Of a DNA stretch of 5,834 nucleotides, positions 5,538-5,834 are shown piece by piece. The DNA lies in NCBI GenBank assembly GCA_946060825.1, contig CAMGPO010000087.1:1-5834 (forward strand), read 5' to 3'. The position numbers and the translations under genes are program-made. The stretch comes from an uncultured Clostridia bacterium. GTDB lineage: Bacteria; Bacillota; Clostridia; Oscillospirales; Oscillospiraceae. Each line of letters starts with the position of its first letter. Position 1 is the first letter of the stretch. The notes below the pieces were generated by a model. The model saw nothing but the letters and a program-made list of their open reading frames with translations. It ran no database searches and had not been told where the DNA came from.

Positions 5538-5834
5538 ATGAAAAAAGAGGCATCGCATCGAGGACGGATCCTGCTGTGCGCCGCCCTGGTCGCGCTGGTG
5601 TCCCAGGTTTCCGTGGCCCTGCTGGACGGCGGTTTCCACATCTCCGTGGCGGCCGTCCTCTTCCAGGTGCTGCTCTTCGTCTCGCCGGAGCTGCCTGCTC
5701 TGCCGGTCACACTGCTGGCCGCCCCCGCCGTTTTTCTGCTGCGGCTGGCCGTTCAGCTTCTACTCGGCGACTCCCTGGCCGGAAGCTGGAGGGCCTATGC
5801 GCCGGAGATGCTCTTTTACCTCTGCTACGGCCTG
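5538..5834 (+). CDS. Unidentified multi-pass membrane protein, N-terminal part (cut by window edge)
   Basis: The frame from ATG at 5538 is open for 99 codons to the window edge. My translation begins MKKEASHRGRILLCAALVAL and is strongly hydrophobic. Likely membrane segments are at about 11-29, 35-53, 54-76 and from 90 on. The positively charged N-terminus before the first segment suggests an inside orientation, with no cleavable signal peptide evident. AGGGGG at 5525-5530, 7 bases before the ATG, and the promoter at 5451-5479 support it as real, and its codon choice and G+C content match the operon genes. The short loops between helices (Leu-Asp-Gly-Gly, Pro-Glu-Leu-Pro) resemble, from memory only, N-terminal membrane sensor regions of some clostridial signalling proteins such as histidine kinases. 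No catalytic domain is visible in this fragment, so a transporter or unknown membrane protein is equally possible. Confidence 0.75.
   Translation, partial: MKKEASHRGRILLCAALVALVSQVSVALLDGGFHISVAAVLFQVLLFVSPELPALPVTLLAAPAVFLLRLAVQLLLGDSLAGSWRAYAPEMLFYLCYGL

Noticed and set aside
5328..5710. Minus-strand open frames at 5328-5639 and 5513-5710
   Set aside because: They run opposite the divergent membrane-protein gene and through both promoters. The translations look random, and the plus-strand frame has better initiation signals.

Overview
The window (roughly 60% G+C by eye in coding DNA, with AT-rich gene-free DNA) carries most of a bacterial housekeeping operon on the minus strand. From right to left it reads pyrH, frr, uppS, cdsA, dxr, rseP (rasP/yluC type) and the 5' end of ispG, which runs off the left edge. 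This gene order, the strong AGGAGG-type ribosome binding sites, the single-PDZ RseP and the MEP isoprenoid pathway point to a G+C-rich member of the Firmicutes/Clostridia. The Oscillospiraceae/Ruminococcaceae are a plausible but unproven guess.

Layout: 1-188 is ispG (partial). 204-1259 is rseP, 1270-2406 dxr, 2408-3220 cdsA, 3217-3963 uppS, 4033-4584 frr and 4586-5308 pyrH. Spacing is tight: a 4-base overlap (uppS/cdsA), 1-base gaps (pyrH/frr, cdsA/dxr) and 10- to 15-base gaps (dxr/rseP, rseP/ispG). The one real gap is 69 bases between frr and uppS, and it holds a perfect 12-bp hairpin. A 229-base AT-rich region (5309-5537) separates pyrH from a divergent plus-strand gene that begins at 5538 and runs off the right edge. 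Each direction has a good sigma-A-type promoter in this region.

Functionally, the operon joins nucleotide supply (PyrH), ribosome recycling (Frr), MEP-pathway isoprenoid precursor synthesis (Dxr, IspG), the undecaprenyl carrier lipid for peptidoglycan (UppS), CDP-diacylglycerol for phospholipids (CdsA) and intramembrane proteolysis (RseP). Dxr and IspG provide the isoprenoid precursors that UppS consumes, so precursor supply and use are co-transcribed.

I see no mobile element, CRISPR array, tRNA or rRNA, and no clear sign of a new system. The less routine items are the frr/uppS hairpin, the operon beginning at pyrH without rpsB-tsf just upstream, and the unidentified divergent membrane-protein gene.
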